Below are positions 44,896-54,460 of a stretch of DNA of 64,000 bases, piece by piece. Numbering within the stretch: position 1 is the first letter of the stretch; each line of letters starts with the position of its first letter. Made by a program: the position numbers and the translations under genes. Source of the stretch: Bacillota bacterium (lineage in GTDB: Bacteria > Bacillota > Clostridia > Lachnospirales > Lachnospiraceae); contig JAEWMT010000044.1 in the NCBI GenBank assembly GCA_023393095.1, forward strand, positions 44,846 to 108,845. The letters are read 5' to 3'. The notes beneath the pieces were generated by a model. It was given only the letters and a program-made list of their open reading frames with translations. It searched no databases and was not told the origin of the DNA.

Positions 44896-46032
44896 ATGAA
44901 CATTAAACCTTTCAAAGTTGAAGAATGGATGAACGCCTATGAAATAGGAGCACGATTCAATATTGCCGAGACCTGTGTGGATTCGATGTCGTTGGATCAA
45001 CTGTTTCAGATTACAGGTGAAAGTAAGGAGGATTTTCTTTCGCAGTTTTGCTCCAGACGCCTTACCTATGGAGATATTGAAGGTGCTCCGTTATTTAAGG
45101 AAGGGGTGTGCCGGCTGTTCAAGACAATAAAGCCGGAGAATATTATTACTACCCATGGTGCTTCAGGAGCAAACCATCATGTTTTTTATTCACTGATTGA
45201 GCCTGGAGATCGAGTTGTCAGTGTGATGCCAACCTATCAGCAGCTGTATTCGATTCCGGAGTCTTATGGCGCTGAAGTGCAGATGCTGCATTTGACGAAT
45301 GAAAATCATTTTCTGCCTGATCTAGATGAATTACGCAGATTAGTCACACCGAATACAAAAATGATTTGTATCAATAATCCAAACAATCCAACCGGTGCTT
45401 TGATGTCAGAAGGAACACTCAGGGAGATTGTTAAGATTGCCGAAAGTGTTGGCGCATATGTCTTATGTGATGAGATTTATCGTCATCTGACGCAGCAGGA
45501 TGAATGGTGCGAATCCATAGTTGACCTTTACGATAAAGGCATTTCCGTAGGCAGTATGTCCAAGGTGTTTTCACTTGCCGGTCTGCGCCAGGGTTGGATT
45601 GTTACCCATGATATGGATGTTATAAAAACGTGTACTTCTCATCGTGACTATAATCTTGTGAGCTGTGGCATTTTTGATGAGGCTGTGTCCGGCCTTGCAC
45701 TACATAATATGGATAAACTGCTGGAACGTAGCAGAAGAATCGTAAGAGATAACTTAAACATTCTAGATGAATGGGTACAGTCTGAACCGCATGTTTATTA
45801 TACAAAGCCAATGGCTGGAACAACCGCTCTTGTCTATTATGATTTTGATATTTTATCCAACGAGTTTTGTGATAGGATGTATCATACAACCGGTGCATTT
45901 GTCACCCCGGGTGCATGCTTTGAGCAGGAATATTGTATGCGTATTGGATATGCCTGTGAAAAGCAGGAGCTCATAGATGGGCTGAAAGCTGTGAGTGAGT
46001 ATATATCCATACTTGACCAGGGAGGAAAGTAA
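44896..46032 (+). CDS. PLP-dependent class I/II aminotransferase
   Basis: About 378 residues. Fold-type I pattern: THGASGANHHVFYSL, NNPNNPTGALMS (Asn near 165), LCDEIYRHL (Asp/Tyr of the PLP site) and GSMSKVFSLAGLRQGWI with the PLP lysine near 223, then the C-terminal arginine in YCMRIGYA. Substrate unknown. The ATG at 44896 has AAGGAGG 6 bases ahead. The next gene starts 1 base after its stop, so the pair acts together, possibly in amino-acid breakdown or synthesis. Confidence 0.93.
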   Translation: MNIKPFKVEEWMNAYEIGARFNIAETCVDSMSLDQLFQITGESKEDFLSQFCSRRLTYGDIEGAPLFKEGVCRLFKTIKPENIITTHGASGANHHVFYSLIEPGDRVVSVMPTYQQLYSIPESYGAEVQMLHLTNENHFLPDLDELRRLVTPNTKMICINNPNNPTGALMSEGTLREIVKIAESVGAYVLCDEIYRHLTQQDEWCESIVDLYDKGISVGSMSKVFSLAGLRQGWIVTHDMDVIKTCTSHRDYNLVSCGIFDEAVSGLALHNMDKLLERSRRIVRDNLNILDEWVQSEPHVYYTKPMAGTTALVYYDFDILSNEFCDRMYHTTGAFVTPGACFEQEYCMRIGYACEKQELIDGLKAVSEYISILDQGGK

Positions 46033-46033
46033 T

Positions 46034-47050
46034 ATGTCCAAAATCAGAATAGTCAGTGAGCAGGATATTGAAAAGATAATGACACTTCCAAAAGCAATGG
46101 AAGCCGTTGAGCATGCATATATGCAGAAGCACACGGGAAATGGGAATGTATGGCCCATGGTTTTTCATGAATTTGAACCAGGTCATGCTGATCTTGATAT
46201 CAAATCCGGTAATCTAAATGAGGAAGGGATTTTTGGTCTAAAGGTGGTATCATGGTTCGGTGAAAATCCCGGGAAAAACTTACCGGCCCTCTATGGTACA
46301 TCTGTTATTTTTGAACTCTCTACGGGAAAACCAAAAGCAGTATTGAATGCTGGTGCCATTACAGACTTGCGTACGGGTGCTGCAGGTGCATTGGGTGCAA
46401 AATACCTGGCAAGGACGAATTCTAGAAATCTATTGATGGCAGGCACGGGCGGACTTGCACCATTTCTGATAGCAGCTACACTTATAACGATGCCCCAACT
46501 TGAGAAAGTTATGCTTGTAAGTCCGAGAACACCGGTAAACGCTGAATGTAGGCTTAATTCTATTAAAGTAAAAGTGGATGAACTACTGGCAGCAGGAGGT
46601 ACGAAACGTCACGCGGAGATTCTTGCATGTACGGATCTGGAGGGATGTGTACGGGATAGCGATATCGTTATAACAGCCACTCCGGCATATGAGCCTTTTA
46701 TTAAAGCGGAATGGGTACGCCCGGGAACGCATTTTTCCTGCGTCGGTTCGGATATGAACGGCAAACAAGAAATCGATTCCGCAATTTTTGCGAAAGCAAA
46801 GGTTTTCGGGGATGATACAGAACAGTGTCTGGCAGTAGGGGAATGTGAAAAGCCGTATCATGAAGGATTAATGACAAAACTGGAAGCAGAAATCGGTGCA
46901 GTGATTATCGGAGAGAATCAGGGCAGGACAAGTGATGAGGATATTACGATATTTGATTCGACCGGTATCGCTTTGCAGGATTTAGCTTGCGCATCAATCA
47001 TAATGAGAGAAGCACAGGAGAAGGAGCTTGGAACGCTGGCTACATTGTAG
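46034..47050 (+). CDS. Ornithine cyclodeaminase / mu-crystallin family protein
   Basis: 338 residues. N-terminal domain with MEAVEHAY, then the substrate lysine region (SGNLNEEGIFGLKVVSWFGEN), the mu-crystallin TDLRTGAAGALGAKYLA and the dinucleotide-binding MAGTGGLAPFLIAA, followed by ITATPAYEPFI and CVGSDMNGKQEID. Members are NAD(P)-dependent cyclodeaminases, imine reductases or amino-acid dehydrogenases; Clostridial relatives are often labelled tyramine oxidase subunit B without strong support. Coupled to the aminotransferase. Confidence 0.9.
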   Translation: MSKIRIVSEQDIEKIMTLPKAMEAVEHAYMQKHTGNGNVWPMVFHEFEPGHADLDIKSGNLNEEGIFGLKVVSWFGENPGKNLPALYGTSVIFELSTGKPKAVLNAGAITDLRTGAAGALGAKYLARTNSRNLLMAGTGGLAPFLIAATLITMPQLEKVMLVSPRTPVNAECRLNSIKVKVDELLAAGGTKRHAEILACTDLEGCVRDSDIVITATPAYEPFIKAEWVRPGTHFSCVGSDMNGKQEIDSAIFAKAKVFGDDTEQCLAVGECEKPYHEGLMTKLEAEIGAVIIGENQGRTSDEDITIFDSTGIALQDLACASIIMREAQEKELGTLATL

Positions 47051-47198
47051 AGGGTTCAATAATTGCTGCATAAATTATATTTAAGTTATAGTATCACTGC
47101 ACATTCATTGAAGCATTTACTCTATTCCGAAACCAATAGATTGTTACATCTTTATAATGATGAGCAAGATAAATAAAATTTTATGGAAATGAAATACA

Positions 47199-47227
47199 TT
47201 GACGAGTTTATCAAAATCATGTATAGT
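47199..47227 (+). promoter_or_regulatory. Promoter of the guanidine leader
   Basis: TTGACG, 17-base spacer, TATAGT, about 50 bases ahead of the riboswitch. Confidence 0.65.
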
Positions 47228-47279
47228 AATTTTAGTGTTTGGAAGAATAATCATACCAAACAAAATTAAATATTATGTT

Positions 47280-47400
47280 TTCTAGGGTTCCGCAGTAAAA
47301 TGGTCAGTGACCGAGAGAAAACTCATAGCTTAATAGCTATGCCACGGAAGGACAAAAGCCTGGGAGATATCGAATGGGATATCTTTCAGGCTTTATTTTT
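47280..47400 (+). promoter_or_regulatory. Guanidine-I (ykkC) riboswitch with terminator
   Basis: The ykkC consensus blocks are present in order: TCTAGGGTTCCGC, GGTCAGTGACCGAGAGAAA, a variable hairpin (ATAGCTTAATAGCTAT), then CCACGGAAGGACAAAAGCCTGGGAG. A terminator AAAGCCTG..AGATATC/GATATCT..CAGGCTTT followed by ATTTTT (47355-47400) shares bases with the aptamer 3' side. Guanidinium binding should prevent termination and turn on the exporter that follows. Confidence 0.95.
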
Positions 47401-47418
47401 GCCAAAGGAGGTGAAGAC

Positions 47419-47736
47419 ATGGCATGGATCTATTTGATTATAGCGGGCATTTTTGAAGTGATTTGGGCGATTGGACTTAAATACTCACATGGCTTTACAA
47501 AATTAATACCATCCATCATTACATTAGGTGGTATGTTAGTGAGTTTTTATTTGTTGTCTCTTGCAACGAAATCACTCCCAATGGGTACAGCATATGCTGT
47601 GTGGACAGGTATAGGTGCTTTAGGTACAGTAATATTGGGAATTTTCCTTTTTAATGAGCCAATGAATATGTTAAGAGTAACATTTCTCTGCTTAATACTT
47701 GTGGGAATATTAGGACTTAAGCTTACTTCTGCATAG
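47419..47736 (+). CDS. gdx: Guanidinium exporter (SMR family, formerly SugE)
   Basis: 105 residues with four helices. The first helix contains AGIFEVIWAIGLKYSHGFTK, with the central proton/guanidinium glutamate at residue 13 and the GdX W-A-x-x-L-K-x-S-x-G-F signature. GTAYAVWTGIGALGTVILGI lies in helix 3. It exchanges guanidinium for protons as an antiparallel dimer. Riboswitch context confirms the function. AAAGGAGGTG precedes the ATG. Confidence 0.97.
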   Translation: MAWIYLIIAGIFEVIWAIGLKYSHGFTKLIPSIITLGGMLVSFYLLSLATKSLPMGTAYAVWTGIGALGTVILGIFLFNEPMNMLRVTFLCLILVGILGLKLTSA

Positions 47737-47751
47737 GTTGATCAATGATGG

Positions 47752-47776
47752 GGCTGTCGCTAAATTACGACAGCCT
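47752..47776. terminator. Terminator between gdx and lysA
   Basis: GGCTGTCG/CGACAGCC 8-bp stem, 8-nt loop; the T-run is weak on the plus strand (TCTTCTTCT). It overlaps the last codons of the convergent lysA gene. Confidence 0.65.
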
Positions 47777-49031
47777 CTTCTTCTCCATTCCAACAAAAAT
47801 CAAAGGTTGCAAAATAATCCTTCAGTGTCTCTGCTCTTCGTATCAGCTCCACCGAGCCATCCTCCTTTAACAAAAGCTCAGAGGACTTTAATTTTCCATT
47901 ATAATTATATCCCATGGCAAAGCCGTGAGCGCCCGTATCATGAATGCAGAGATAATCCCCTGTTTCAATCTGAGGCAACCTCCTATCAATGGCAAATTTA
48001 TCGTTATTTTCACACAGAGAACCAACAATATCATAGGTTTTATCGCATGGCTCCAGCTCTTTTCCCAGTACCGTAATATGATGGTAGGCACCATACATAG
48101 CCGGACGCATAAGATTCACGGCACAGGCATCAACACCGATATAATTCTTGTATATATTCTTTTTATTGATAACCTTGGTTATCAAATGTCCAAAGGGTGC
48201 TAACATAAATCTGCCAAGCTCTGTATATATTGCAACATCCCCCAAACCGGCGGGAATTAGAATTTCTTCGAATGCCTTCTTCACTTCGTTTCCAATCGAT
48301 AGAATGTCAATCGGAGTATCCTCGGGTTTATAAGGAACCCCTATTCCGCCAGATAGATTAATAAAACTAATTGAAATCCCTAATGTATTTTTTATCTCTA
48401 CGGCAAGTTCAAATAATACTCTTGATAGCATGGGATAATATTCATTACTCATGGCATTGCTGACCAGAAAAGAATGAATGCCAAACTCCTTTACCCCTAA
48501 TTTTTTAAGCTTTTGAAAGCCATCCATTAATTGTTCCTTGGTAAAACCATATTTCGCTTCACCCGGATTATCCATGATGTCATTACCTACCGTAAATATA
48601 CCGCCTGGATTATATCTGCAGCTGATAATTTCAGGAATTCCTGCTACACTGTCAAGGATATCAATGTGAGTGATATCATCCAAATTAATAATTGCTCCCA
48701 ATTCCTTTGCCTTTACAAATTCCTCCGGTGGGGTATTATTCGAGGAAAACATAATATGATGCCCCTGGATGCTGGCTGACTCCGCCATAATTAACTCTGG
48801 CATAGAGGAGCAATCCGCACCGCAGCCCTCTTCCTTCAATATTCTAAGAATAAACGGATTCGGTGTAGCCTTCACGGCAAAATATTCACGAAAGCCTTTG
48901 TTCCAACTGAAGGCCTTTATTACCTTTCTTGCATTTTCTCTGATTCCTGCTTCATCATAAATATGAAAAGGGGTTTTATGCTTTGTCTCAATTTCCTTTA
49001 CTTTTTCTAAGCTTATAAATGCTTTTTTCAT
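47760..49031 (-). CDS. lysA: Diaminopimelate decarboxylase (LysA-like, fold type III)
   Basis: 423 residues. PLP lysine in YFAVKATPN near 56, the HSFLVSN and SGGIGVPY (phosphate-binding glycines) segments, ELGRFM near 280, SLCENNDKF near 345 (active-site Cys-Glu) and TGAHGFAMGYNYNG near 385. Makes lysine from meso-diaminopimelate. The family also holds ornithine/arginine decarboxylases, but these motifs fit LysA. GGAGG precedes the ATG. Confidence 0.92.
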   Translation of the reverse strand: MKKAFISLEKVKEIETKHKTPFHIYDEAGIRENARKVIKAFSWNKGFREYFAVKATPNPFILRILKEEGCGADCSSMPELIMAESASIQGHHIMFSSNNTPPEEFVKAKELGAIINLDDITHIDILDSVAGIPEIISCRYNPGGIFTVGNDIMDNPGEAKYGFTKEQLMDGFQKLKKLGVKEFGIHSFLVSNAMSNEYYPMLSRVLFELAVEIKNTLGISISFINLSGGIGVPYKPEDTPIDILSIGNEVKKAFEEILIPAGLGDVAIYTELGRFMLAPFGHLITKVINKKNIYKNYIGVDACAVNLMRPAMYGAYHHITVLGKELEPCDKTYDIVGSLCENNDKFAIDRRLPQIETGDYLCIHDTGAHGFAMGYNYNGKLKSSELLLKEDGSVELIRRAETLKDYFATFDFCWNGEEEAVVI

Positions 49032-49313
49032 ATCGTTCCTCCTATTTTCTTGGTCACTTATTTTAGCTCATGATTTCTAAATACTCCAGCTGAAAATTTC
49101 GAAATATCTATTTGTAATCGTATCAGATAATATGACTATTTGTAAAACTGATATTTCTGATTATAATAATTCGATTTACTGATAATTATTATAAATAAAA
49201 AGAAAACTTATAGCGATGGATACTGTTAATATTATCAGTAATAAAAATAAGTTACAAAGGAGGAATTGTTCTATTCCGTGATGGCTAAATAGCAAGTTTT
49301 AAAGTTTTATTAC
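49032..49313. other. AT-rich divergent gap
   Basis: Upstream DNA of lysA (minus) and the Fe-S protein gene (plus). Nothing beyond AT-rich sequence seen; the plus promoter begins at 49314. Confidence 0.4.
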
Positions 49314-49342
49314 TTGAAATTTTTGGGTAAATACAATATAAT
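49314..49342 (+). promoter_or_regulatory. Promoter of the Fe-S protein gene
   Basis: TTGAAA, 17-base spacer, TATAAT; gene starts 58 bases downstream. Confidence 0.7.
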
Positions 49343-49399
49343 AGCAGATTATTACAAAAAAGAAAATTGCAGCCATAGAAAGGTAGGGAGATAAGAACG

Positions 49400-50104
49400 A
49401 TGAACTTGTTAGAAAAAATAAAAGACTTAGGTGATATCCATGGAATTGATTTTATTGGCGTAGCTGGAATTAGTAAAATTGAAAATGATATTAAAGATAT
49501 TAGTGGAAACTTAATATCTGATTATCCAAGGGCAATATCAATTGGAATAGTATTACAAAAGAGTATTGTGAATCTCCTAAAGGATAGAGATACATATGAA
49601 AATGGTTTTCAATATAAAACACATGCTTATGATGTAATTAATAATCGATTGGATAATTTCGCTTCGGTAGTCAGTTCTCTTATACAACGTAGCGGTTATA
49701 GGGTAATGCCTTTACCTGCGGCAGAACGTATTGATAGTAATAGAGTCTGTGCTTCTATATCACATAAAATTACTGCAAGATTAGCTGGCTTTGGATGGAT
49801 AGGTAAGAACTGTCTTTTAATCAACCCTAATTATGGGGCTCGTGTAAGGTGGACATCCGTACTAACAGATGCTCCCTTAGAAGAGAATAAAAAAATACTG
49901 GAAGGTCAATGTGGTAACTGTAATAGGTGTGTTAAAGCATGTCCTGCAGGGGCGATCCTTGGCAGAAATTATGTAGAACATGAATCACGTGAATTAAGGC
50001 TCGATGTAAAAAAATGTGAAGCTTATTATAATAAGCTTCAGGAAGATGGTCAACTTAAGGTATGTGGTATGTGCCTCTATGCTTGCCCACATAGCAATAA
50101 GTGA
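49400..50104 (+). CDS. 4Fe-4S double-cluster protein, QueG-like
   Basis: 234 residues. The N-terminal part resembles epoxyqueuosine reductase (DYPRAISIGIVLQ, GFGWIGKNCLLINPNYGARVRW). Two cluster motifs follow: CGNCNRCVKACPAGAI near 172 and CGMCLYACPHS near the end. The HEAT-repeat extension of true QueG is missing, and the last cysteine set is the protein end. Function as QueG is doubtful; it may reduce another cofactor, as cobalamin-binding relatives do. GGTAGGGAG precedes the ATG. Confidence 0.85.
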   Translation: MNLLEKIKDLGDIHGIDFIGVAGISKIENDIKDISGNLISDYPRAISIGIVLQKSIVNLLKDRDTYENGFQYKTHAYDVINNRLDNFASVVSSLIQRSGYRVMPLPAAERIDSNRVCASISHKITARLAGFGWIGKNCLLINPNYGARVRWTSVLTDAPLEENKKILEGQCGNCNRCVKACPAGAILGRNYVEHESRELRLDVKKCEAYYNKLQEDGQLKVCGMCLYACPHSNK

Positions 50105-50138
50105 TGATTGCGGAAACCAGACTGTTATTATTGGATTT

Positions 50139-50166
50139 ACCCTTTATATAAGTAGGGTTATTTTTT
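50139..50166 (+). terminator. Terminator of Fe-S protein gene
   Basis: ACCCT/AGGGT stem followed by TATTTTTT; overlaps the end of the convergent regulator gene. Confidence 0.65.
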
Positions 50167-50764
50167 GCCCTACTGATGTAATAATGTTCTCATCTTTCAT
50201 TTTGCTTATTTCACGCATCATGGAACTTCTGTCGACCGCCAAATAATCGGCAAGCTCCGTAAAAGTCATAGGTATAACAAAGCTGGCAGAGTTTTTTCGC
50301 TTCTTATAATAATCAAAATAAGAGATCAATTTATTTCTTAAGGTACGTTGGCTTAGGATATCAACATGAATTAATGATCTTCTCACAGTATCAGCGAGCA
50401 AAGTATCCTGTAAATTAACAATAGTTTTACTGCCTTCTTTTATAAATTCTCTATAATCTAAGAAAGCCACAGTACATTTGGTTTTCGCTGTGATACAATA
50501 TGAATCATTTCCCAAAGACGAAATAAAACAATGGTAAAAAACATCATTTGCCTCATAATAATCAAGGATACGTTTCTGATAGTCCAGATTTATTGTTGCA
50601 AGATAAGCCGCTCCATTCATAACGATCCCCATCATATTAATATCACTAGAAGGGGATAAAATAAGCTCTTGTCTATTAAAGTATTTTATCTTCGGATGTA
50701 AGCTATCTTTTAATATTTTTATATTATGATCAATTGTTTCATTAGTTAATATGGCTTTCGTCAT
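50144..50764 (-). CDS. Crp/Fnr-family transcriptional regulator
   Basis: About 206 residues. An N-terminal cNMP-binding-like beta barrel (IMGIVMNGAAYLATINLDYQKRILDYYEANDVF) precedes a helical spine and a winged-helix domain (MTFTELADYLAVDRSSMMREISKMKDENII). Cysteines do not form the classical Fnr cluster pattern. The ATG at 50764 has GAGGTG 7 bases ahead. Divergent from nrdDG, whose promoter has TATAAT at 50868 but a poor -35, so it may be an activator of that operon. Confidence 0.88.
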   Translation of the reverse strand: MTKAILTNETIDHNIKILKDSLHPKIKYFNRQELILSPSSDINMMGIVMNGAAYLATINLDYQKRILDYYEANDVFYHCFISSLGNDSYCITAKTKCTVAFLDYREFIKEGSKTIVNLQDTLLADTVRRSLIHVDILSQRTLRNKLISYFDYYKKRKNSASFVIPMTFTELADYLAVDRSSMMREISKMKDENIITSVGQKITLLI

Positions 50765-50908
50765 GGTGTTGCACCTCATATTGTATTCAAGTTATTTATA
50801 ACCACTATATTTTGTATTATAATTCAGAATTGTTGCACAGGCAATAGATTTTTTGGCTCTCCGATTATATAATACAATTCACTAACAAGGCAAGAGGAGA
50901 TTTAGTTT

Positions 50909-53068
50909 ATGAAGATAATCAAAAGAAATGGTGCAGAAGAAATCTTTGATTCAAATAAAATAATTGCAGCAGTTACCAAAGCAAATGAAGCATTAGAAAA
51001 GTTCAGGCTGGGTAAAGAGCAAATTATCGAAATAGCAGATTATGTGGAGTATAAATGTAATAAATTAAACAGAGCTATCTCTGTCGAAGAGATTCAGGAT
51101 ATGGTAGAGGATCAGATTATGGCAACCGGTGCATTTGACCTTGCAAAAGGCTATGTCAGATATCGTTATCAGCGTTCTCTCATACGTAAGGCAAATACAA
51201 CCGATAATCGAATTCTTACACTTATTGAATGTAATAATGAAGATGTGAAACAGGAAAACTCTAATAAAAATCCAACGGTTAACAGTGTTCAACGTGACTA
51301 TATGGCCGGCGAAGTTAGTAAGGATATCACCCGAAGATTGCTTCTGCCTACCGATATTGTGGAGGCTGATAAACAGGGAATCATCCATTTCCATGATACC
51401 GATTATTTCGCACAGCATATGCATAATTGTGATCTTATTAATCTGGAGGATATGCTACAAAATGGTACCGTAATCAGTGAAACTCTGATTGAAAAGCCCC
51501 ACAGCTTTTCAACTGCCTGTAATATAGCGACTCAAATAATTGCACAGGTTGCAAGCAATCAATATGGCGGTCAAAGCATCAGTTTGTCGCATCTGGCCCC
51601 ATTTGTTCAAATATCAAGAGAAAAAATTAGATTAGAAGTACTGGAAGAAATGAAAATGCTTGACTGTTCCGCTTCCGATGAGCTTTTAACAAATATTATT
51701 GAAAGAAGACTTCGTAAAGAAATTATCAAGGGTGTTCAGACAATTCAGTATCAGGTAATTACACTCATGACAACCAATGGACAGGCTCCGTTCCTTACTG
51801 TATTTATGTATCTCAACGAAGCTAAAAATGAACAGGAAAAGAAAGATCTTGCGATGATAGTCGAAGAAACGTTAAAACAACGCTATCAGGGAGTTAAGAA
51901 TGAATCCGGCGTTTGGGTAAGCCCAGCATTTCCTAAATTAATCTATGTCCTTGAGGAAGATAATATAATAGAAGGATCGCAGTATTATCATCTGACAGAG
52001 TTAGCCGCAAAATGTACGGCAAGACGACTGGTTCCTGATTATATATCGGAAAAGAAAATGAAAGAGCTCAAGGAAGGCAACTGCTTCCCTGTCATGGGTT
52101 GTCGTAGTGCATTAAGTCCATGGAAAGATGAAGCTGGTAATTATAAATTCTATGGTCGATTCAATCAGGGAGTTGTTACACTTAATCTGGTTGATATCGC
52201 TTTGTCATCAGGCGGGGATATTAATAAATTCTGGAAAGTATTTGATGAACGACTTGAGCTTTGTTATCAAGCACTTATGTATCGCCACAACCGTCTAAAG
52301 GGAACATTATCGGATGCCGCTCCGATACTATGGCAGAATGGTGCCCTTGCACGACTGAAAAAAGGAGAAACGATTGATGAACTGCTTTACGGCGGTTATT
52401 CTACGATTTCACTTGGTTACGCAGGTTTATATGAATGTACCAAATACATGACAGAAAAGTCACATACAGACCCAGAAGCTACTTCGTTTGCGCTTGATGT
52501 TATGAAATACATGAATGATGCCTGTGACAAGTGGAAAGAAGAGACCAATATCGGTTTCAGTATCTACGGTTCACCAATTGAAAGTACAACCTATAAATTT
52601 GCAAAATGTCTACAAAAACGTTTTGGTATGATAAAGGATGTTACTGATAAAAGCTACATTACGAATAGTTATCATGTCCATGTCATGGAAAAAATCGATG
52701 CATTCTCAAAGCTTAAATTTGAATCCAAATTCCAAGCTCTTTCTAAGGGTGGTGCTGTAAGCTATATAGAGGTTCCTAATATGCAAGATAATATTCCTGC
52801 AGTACTTCAGGTAATTCGGTTTATCTATGATAACATTATGTATGCAGAACTAAACACGAAGAGTGATTATTGTCAAGAATGTGGTTTTGATGGTGAGATA
52901 CAGATCGTTACAGACGAGGACGGTAAGCTGATATGGGAATGTCCAAAGTGTGGAAACCGTGATCAAGACAAAATGAATGTTGCACGGAGAACATGCGGCT
53001 ATATTGGTACTCAGTTCTGGAACCAGGGAAGAACGCAGGAAATTAAGGAAAGGGTGCTTCATCTCTAA
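50909..53068 (+). CDS. nrdD: Anaerobic ribonucleoside-triphosphate reductase
   Basis: 719 residues. An N-terminal ATP-cone (MKIIKRNGAEEIFDSNKI...) covers about 1-90. The catalytic barrel follows, with thiyl/cysteine region (NCFPVMGCRSALSPW). The zinc-binding C-terminus has CQECG and CPKCG, then the glycyl-radical loop RRTCGYIGTQFW near 690. Reduces NTPs to dNTPs without oxygen. Needs NrdG, encoded directly after. Start follows AAGAGGAG. Confidence 0.97.
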   Translation: MKIIKRNGAEEIFDSNKIIAAVTKANEALEKFRLGKEQIIEIADYVEYKCNKLNRAISVEEIQDMVEDQIMATGAFDLAKGYVRYRYQRSLIRKANTTDNRILTLIECNNEDVKQENSNKNPTVNSVQRDYMAGEVSKDITRRLLLPTDIVEADKQGIIHFHDTDYFAQHMHNCDLINLEDMLQNGTVISETLIEKPHSFSTACNIATQIIAQVASNQYGGQSISLSHLAPFVQISREKIRLEVLEEMKMLDCSASDELLTNIIERRLRKEIIKGVQTIQYQVITLMTTNGQAPFLTVFMYLNEAKNEQEKKDLAMIVEETLKQRYQGVKNESGVWVSPAFPKLIYVLEEDNIIEGSQYYHLTELAAKCTARRLVPDYISEKKMKELKEGNCFPVMGCRSALSPWKDEAGNYKFYGRFNQGVVTLNLVDIALSSGGDINKFWKVFDERLELCYQALMYRHNRLKGTLSDAAPILWQNGALARLKKGETIDELLYGGYSTISLGYAGLYECTKYMTEKSHTDPEATSFALDVMKYMNDACDKWKEETNIGFSIYGSPIESTTYKFAKCLQKRFGMIKDVTDKSYITNSYHVHVMEKIDAFSKLKFESKFQALSKGGAVSYIEVPNMQDNIPAVLQVIRFIYDNIMYAELNTKSDYCQECGFDGEIQIVTDEDGKLIWECPKCGNRDQDKMNVARRTCGYIGTQFWNQGRTQEIKERVLHL

Positions 53069-53069
53069 T

Positions 53070-53606
53070 ATGAATTATGGTGAAATTAAAAAATTTGACA
53101 TAGCAAACGGTGAAGGTGTAAGAGTATCCTTATTTGTATCCGGCTGCACGCATCATTGTAAAGGCTGTTTTAATGAGGAGACATGGGATTTTAACTTTGG
53201 AAAAACATTTACTGAGGAAACTGAGAAGGAACTGATAGAAGCACTTTCGCATGATTATATTGACGGTTTATCGCTTCTAGGTGGAGAGCCCTTTGAAAAA
53301 CAGAACCAGCGAGTACTTTTACCGTTTCTAAAAAAAGTTAAAACATTGTTTCCTAAAAAGAATATCTGGTGTTATACAGGATATACCTTTGAGAAAGATT
53401 TGCTTCAAGAAAGCCGGGCAAGATGTGAATGTACCGATGAAATGTTAAATAATATCGATGTTCTTGTTGATGGTGAATTTATGGAGGAGCTTAAGGATAT
53501 AAGCTTACCTTTCCGCGGTTCAACGAATCAACGAATTATTGATGTGAAAAACTCAATTCAAGACGGTAATGTTCGTATTTTGAAGCTGAAAAGCGGAAGA
53601 ATTTAA
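53070..53606 (+). CDS. nrdG: Anaerobic ribonucleotide reductase activating protein
   Basis: 178 residues. Radical SAM motif CTHHCKGC near residue 27, with the preceding VRVSLFVSGC, then LSLLGGEPF and the C-terminal barrel. It makes the glycyl radical on NrdD. The ATG lies 1 base after the nrdD stop codon, giving coupled translation. Confidence 0.97.
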   Translation: MNYGEIKKFDIANGEGVRVSLFVSGCTHHCKGCFNEETWDFNFGKTFTEETEKELIEALSHDYIDGLSLLGGEPFEKQNQRVLLPFLKKVKTLFPKKNIWCYTGYTFEKDLLQESRARCECTDEMLNNIDVLVDGEFMEELKDISLPFRGSTNQRIIDVKNSIQDGNVRILKLKSGRI

Positions 53607-53714
53607 GATGGAACCTATTATCAAAAGCTATGTACACAAGAATAGAATTATTTATGCATATTTATAAATGCTCATGCAAATATTGAACTGAATTTTCATA
53701 GAAATAAATAGGGC

Positions 53715-53765
53715 GGGCAAGTCAGAAGTCTTTGTTTATCAGAGAGTCTTCTTGACTTGCCATTT
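53715..53765 (+). terminator. nrdDG terminator
   Basis: GGCAAGTCA/TTGACTTGCC stem with a long inner stem-loop, followed by ATTTAT. Moderately strong. Confidence 0.7.
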
Positions 53766-53885
53766 ATAATTGATAAAAATGAATGGAGAATAAAACGATT
53801 GGGGCTAGATGCTTATTAAAGAGGAGTATAAAATAATGCTCCAGCATCACTGTTAGCGGTAAGGGACTTATGAATTTAATATTTA

Positions 53886-54458
53886 TTATCTATTGCCCGC
53901 GGTAAACTTTCCTATCACTGTTGTGCCATCACATTTATAAACATCAAATGATAAGGGTTGGATTTTTTGCCATTCTAGTGCTTCTTCAGGTGATTTAAAA
54001 TTCATTTCAGGATACATATCTTTACTATATACATAGCCATTAAAACCTTCATCAGAAATAACTGCAATTAAGTCAGGGTTAAATGCTTCTGGTCCATATG
54101 TTTGCCCATGCTTGTTAACTTTTAATGGATCCATGTTTTTAATTTTTTCCTCAGTAAAGCCTCGTTCGTTAATTTCTTTATTAATTGTACTTATTTGACT
54201 GCTGCTAAGATTCGCATCTTTAAGTTTTTGCTGCAAAGCATTTGATATTGATGCCGTAGCATAAGCAGTCGTTGGTACAAGAATGATAAAAAAAAAAACA
54301 AACATAATCTGGGTTTGTAATATCCTCCTATGAATTTTCGTATGCTTTGGTTTTGCTGTTAAATTATTAAGACGTTCTTTACATGTTTCAGATATCTGAA
54401 GTTGACTTCTGCTTTTGTAATAGTTTTGTAATGCTTTCTCTAAATTTAAATCATCCAT
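53886..54458 (-). CDS. Membrane protein, probable anti-sigma factor
   Basis: 190 residues. A cytoplasmic N-terminal ~50 residues with a basic patch (HTKIHRRILQ) precedes a single membrane helix near 51-72 (MFVFFFIILVPTTAYA). An extracytoplasmic domain of ~115 residues with no recognised family follows. Its ATG lies 2 bases after the stop codon of the reconstructed ECF sigma gene, with AAGGAGG inside that gene's end; this is the usual sigma/anti-sigma arrangement. Function is therefore inferred from context. Confidence 0.75.
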   Translation of the reverse strand: MDDLNLEKALQNYYKSRSQLQISETCKERLNNLTAKPKHTKIHRRILQTQIMFVFFFIILVPTTAYATASISNALQQKLKDANLSSSQISTINKEINERGFTEEKIKNMDPLKVNKHGQTYGPEAFNPDLIAVISDEGFNGYVYSKDMYPEMNFKSPEEALEWQKIQPLSFDVYKCDGTTVIGKFTAGNR

Positions 54459-54460
54459 AT

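Noticed and set aside
47738..48333. Several plus-strand frames opposite lysA
   Set aside because: Antisense to a full-length, well-conserved gene and without ribosome sites.
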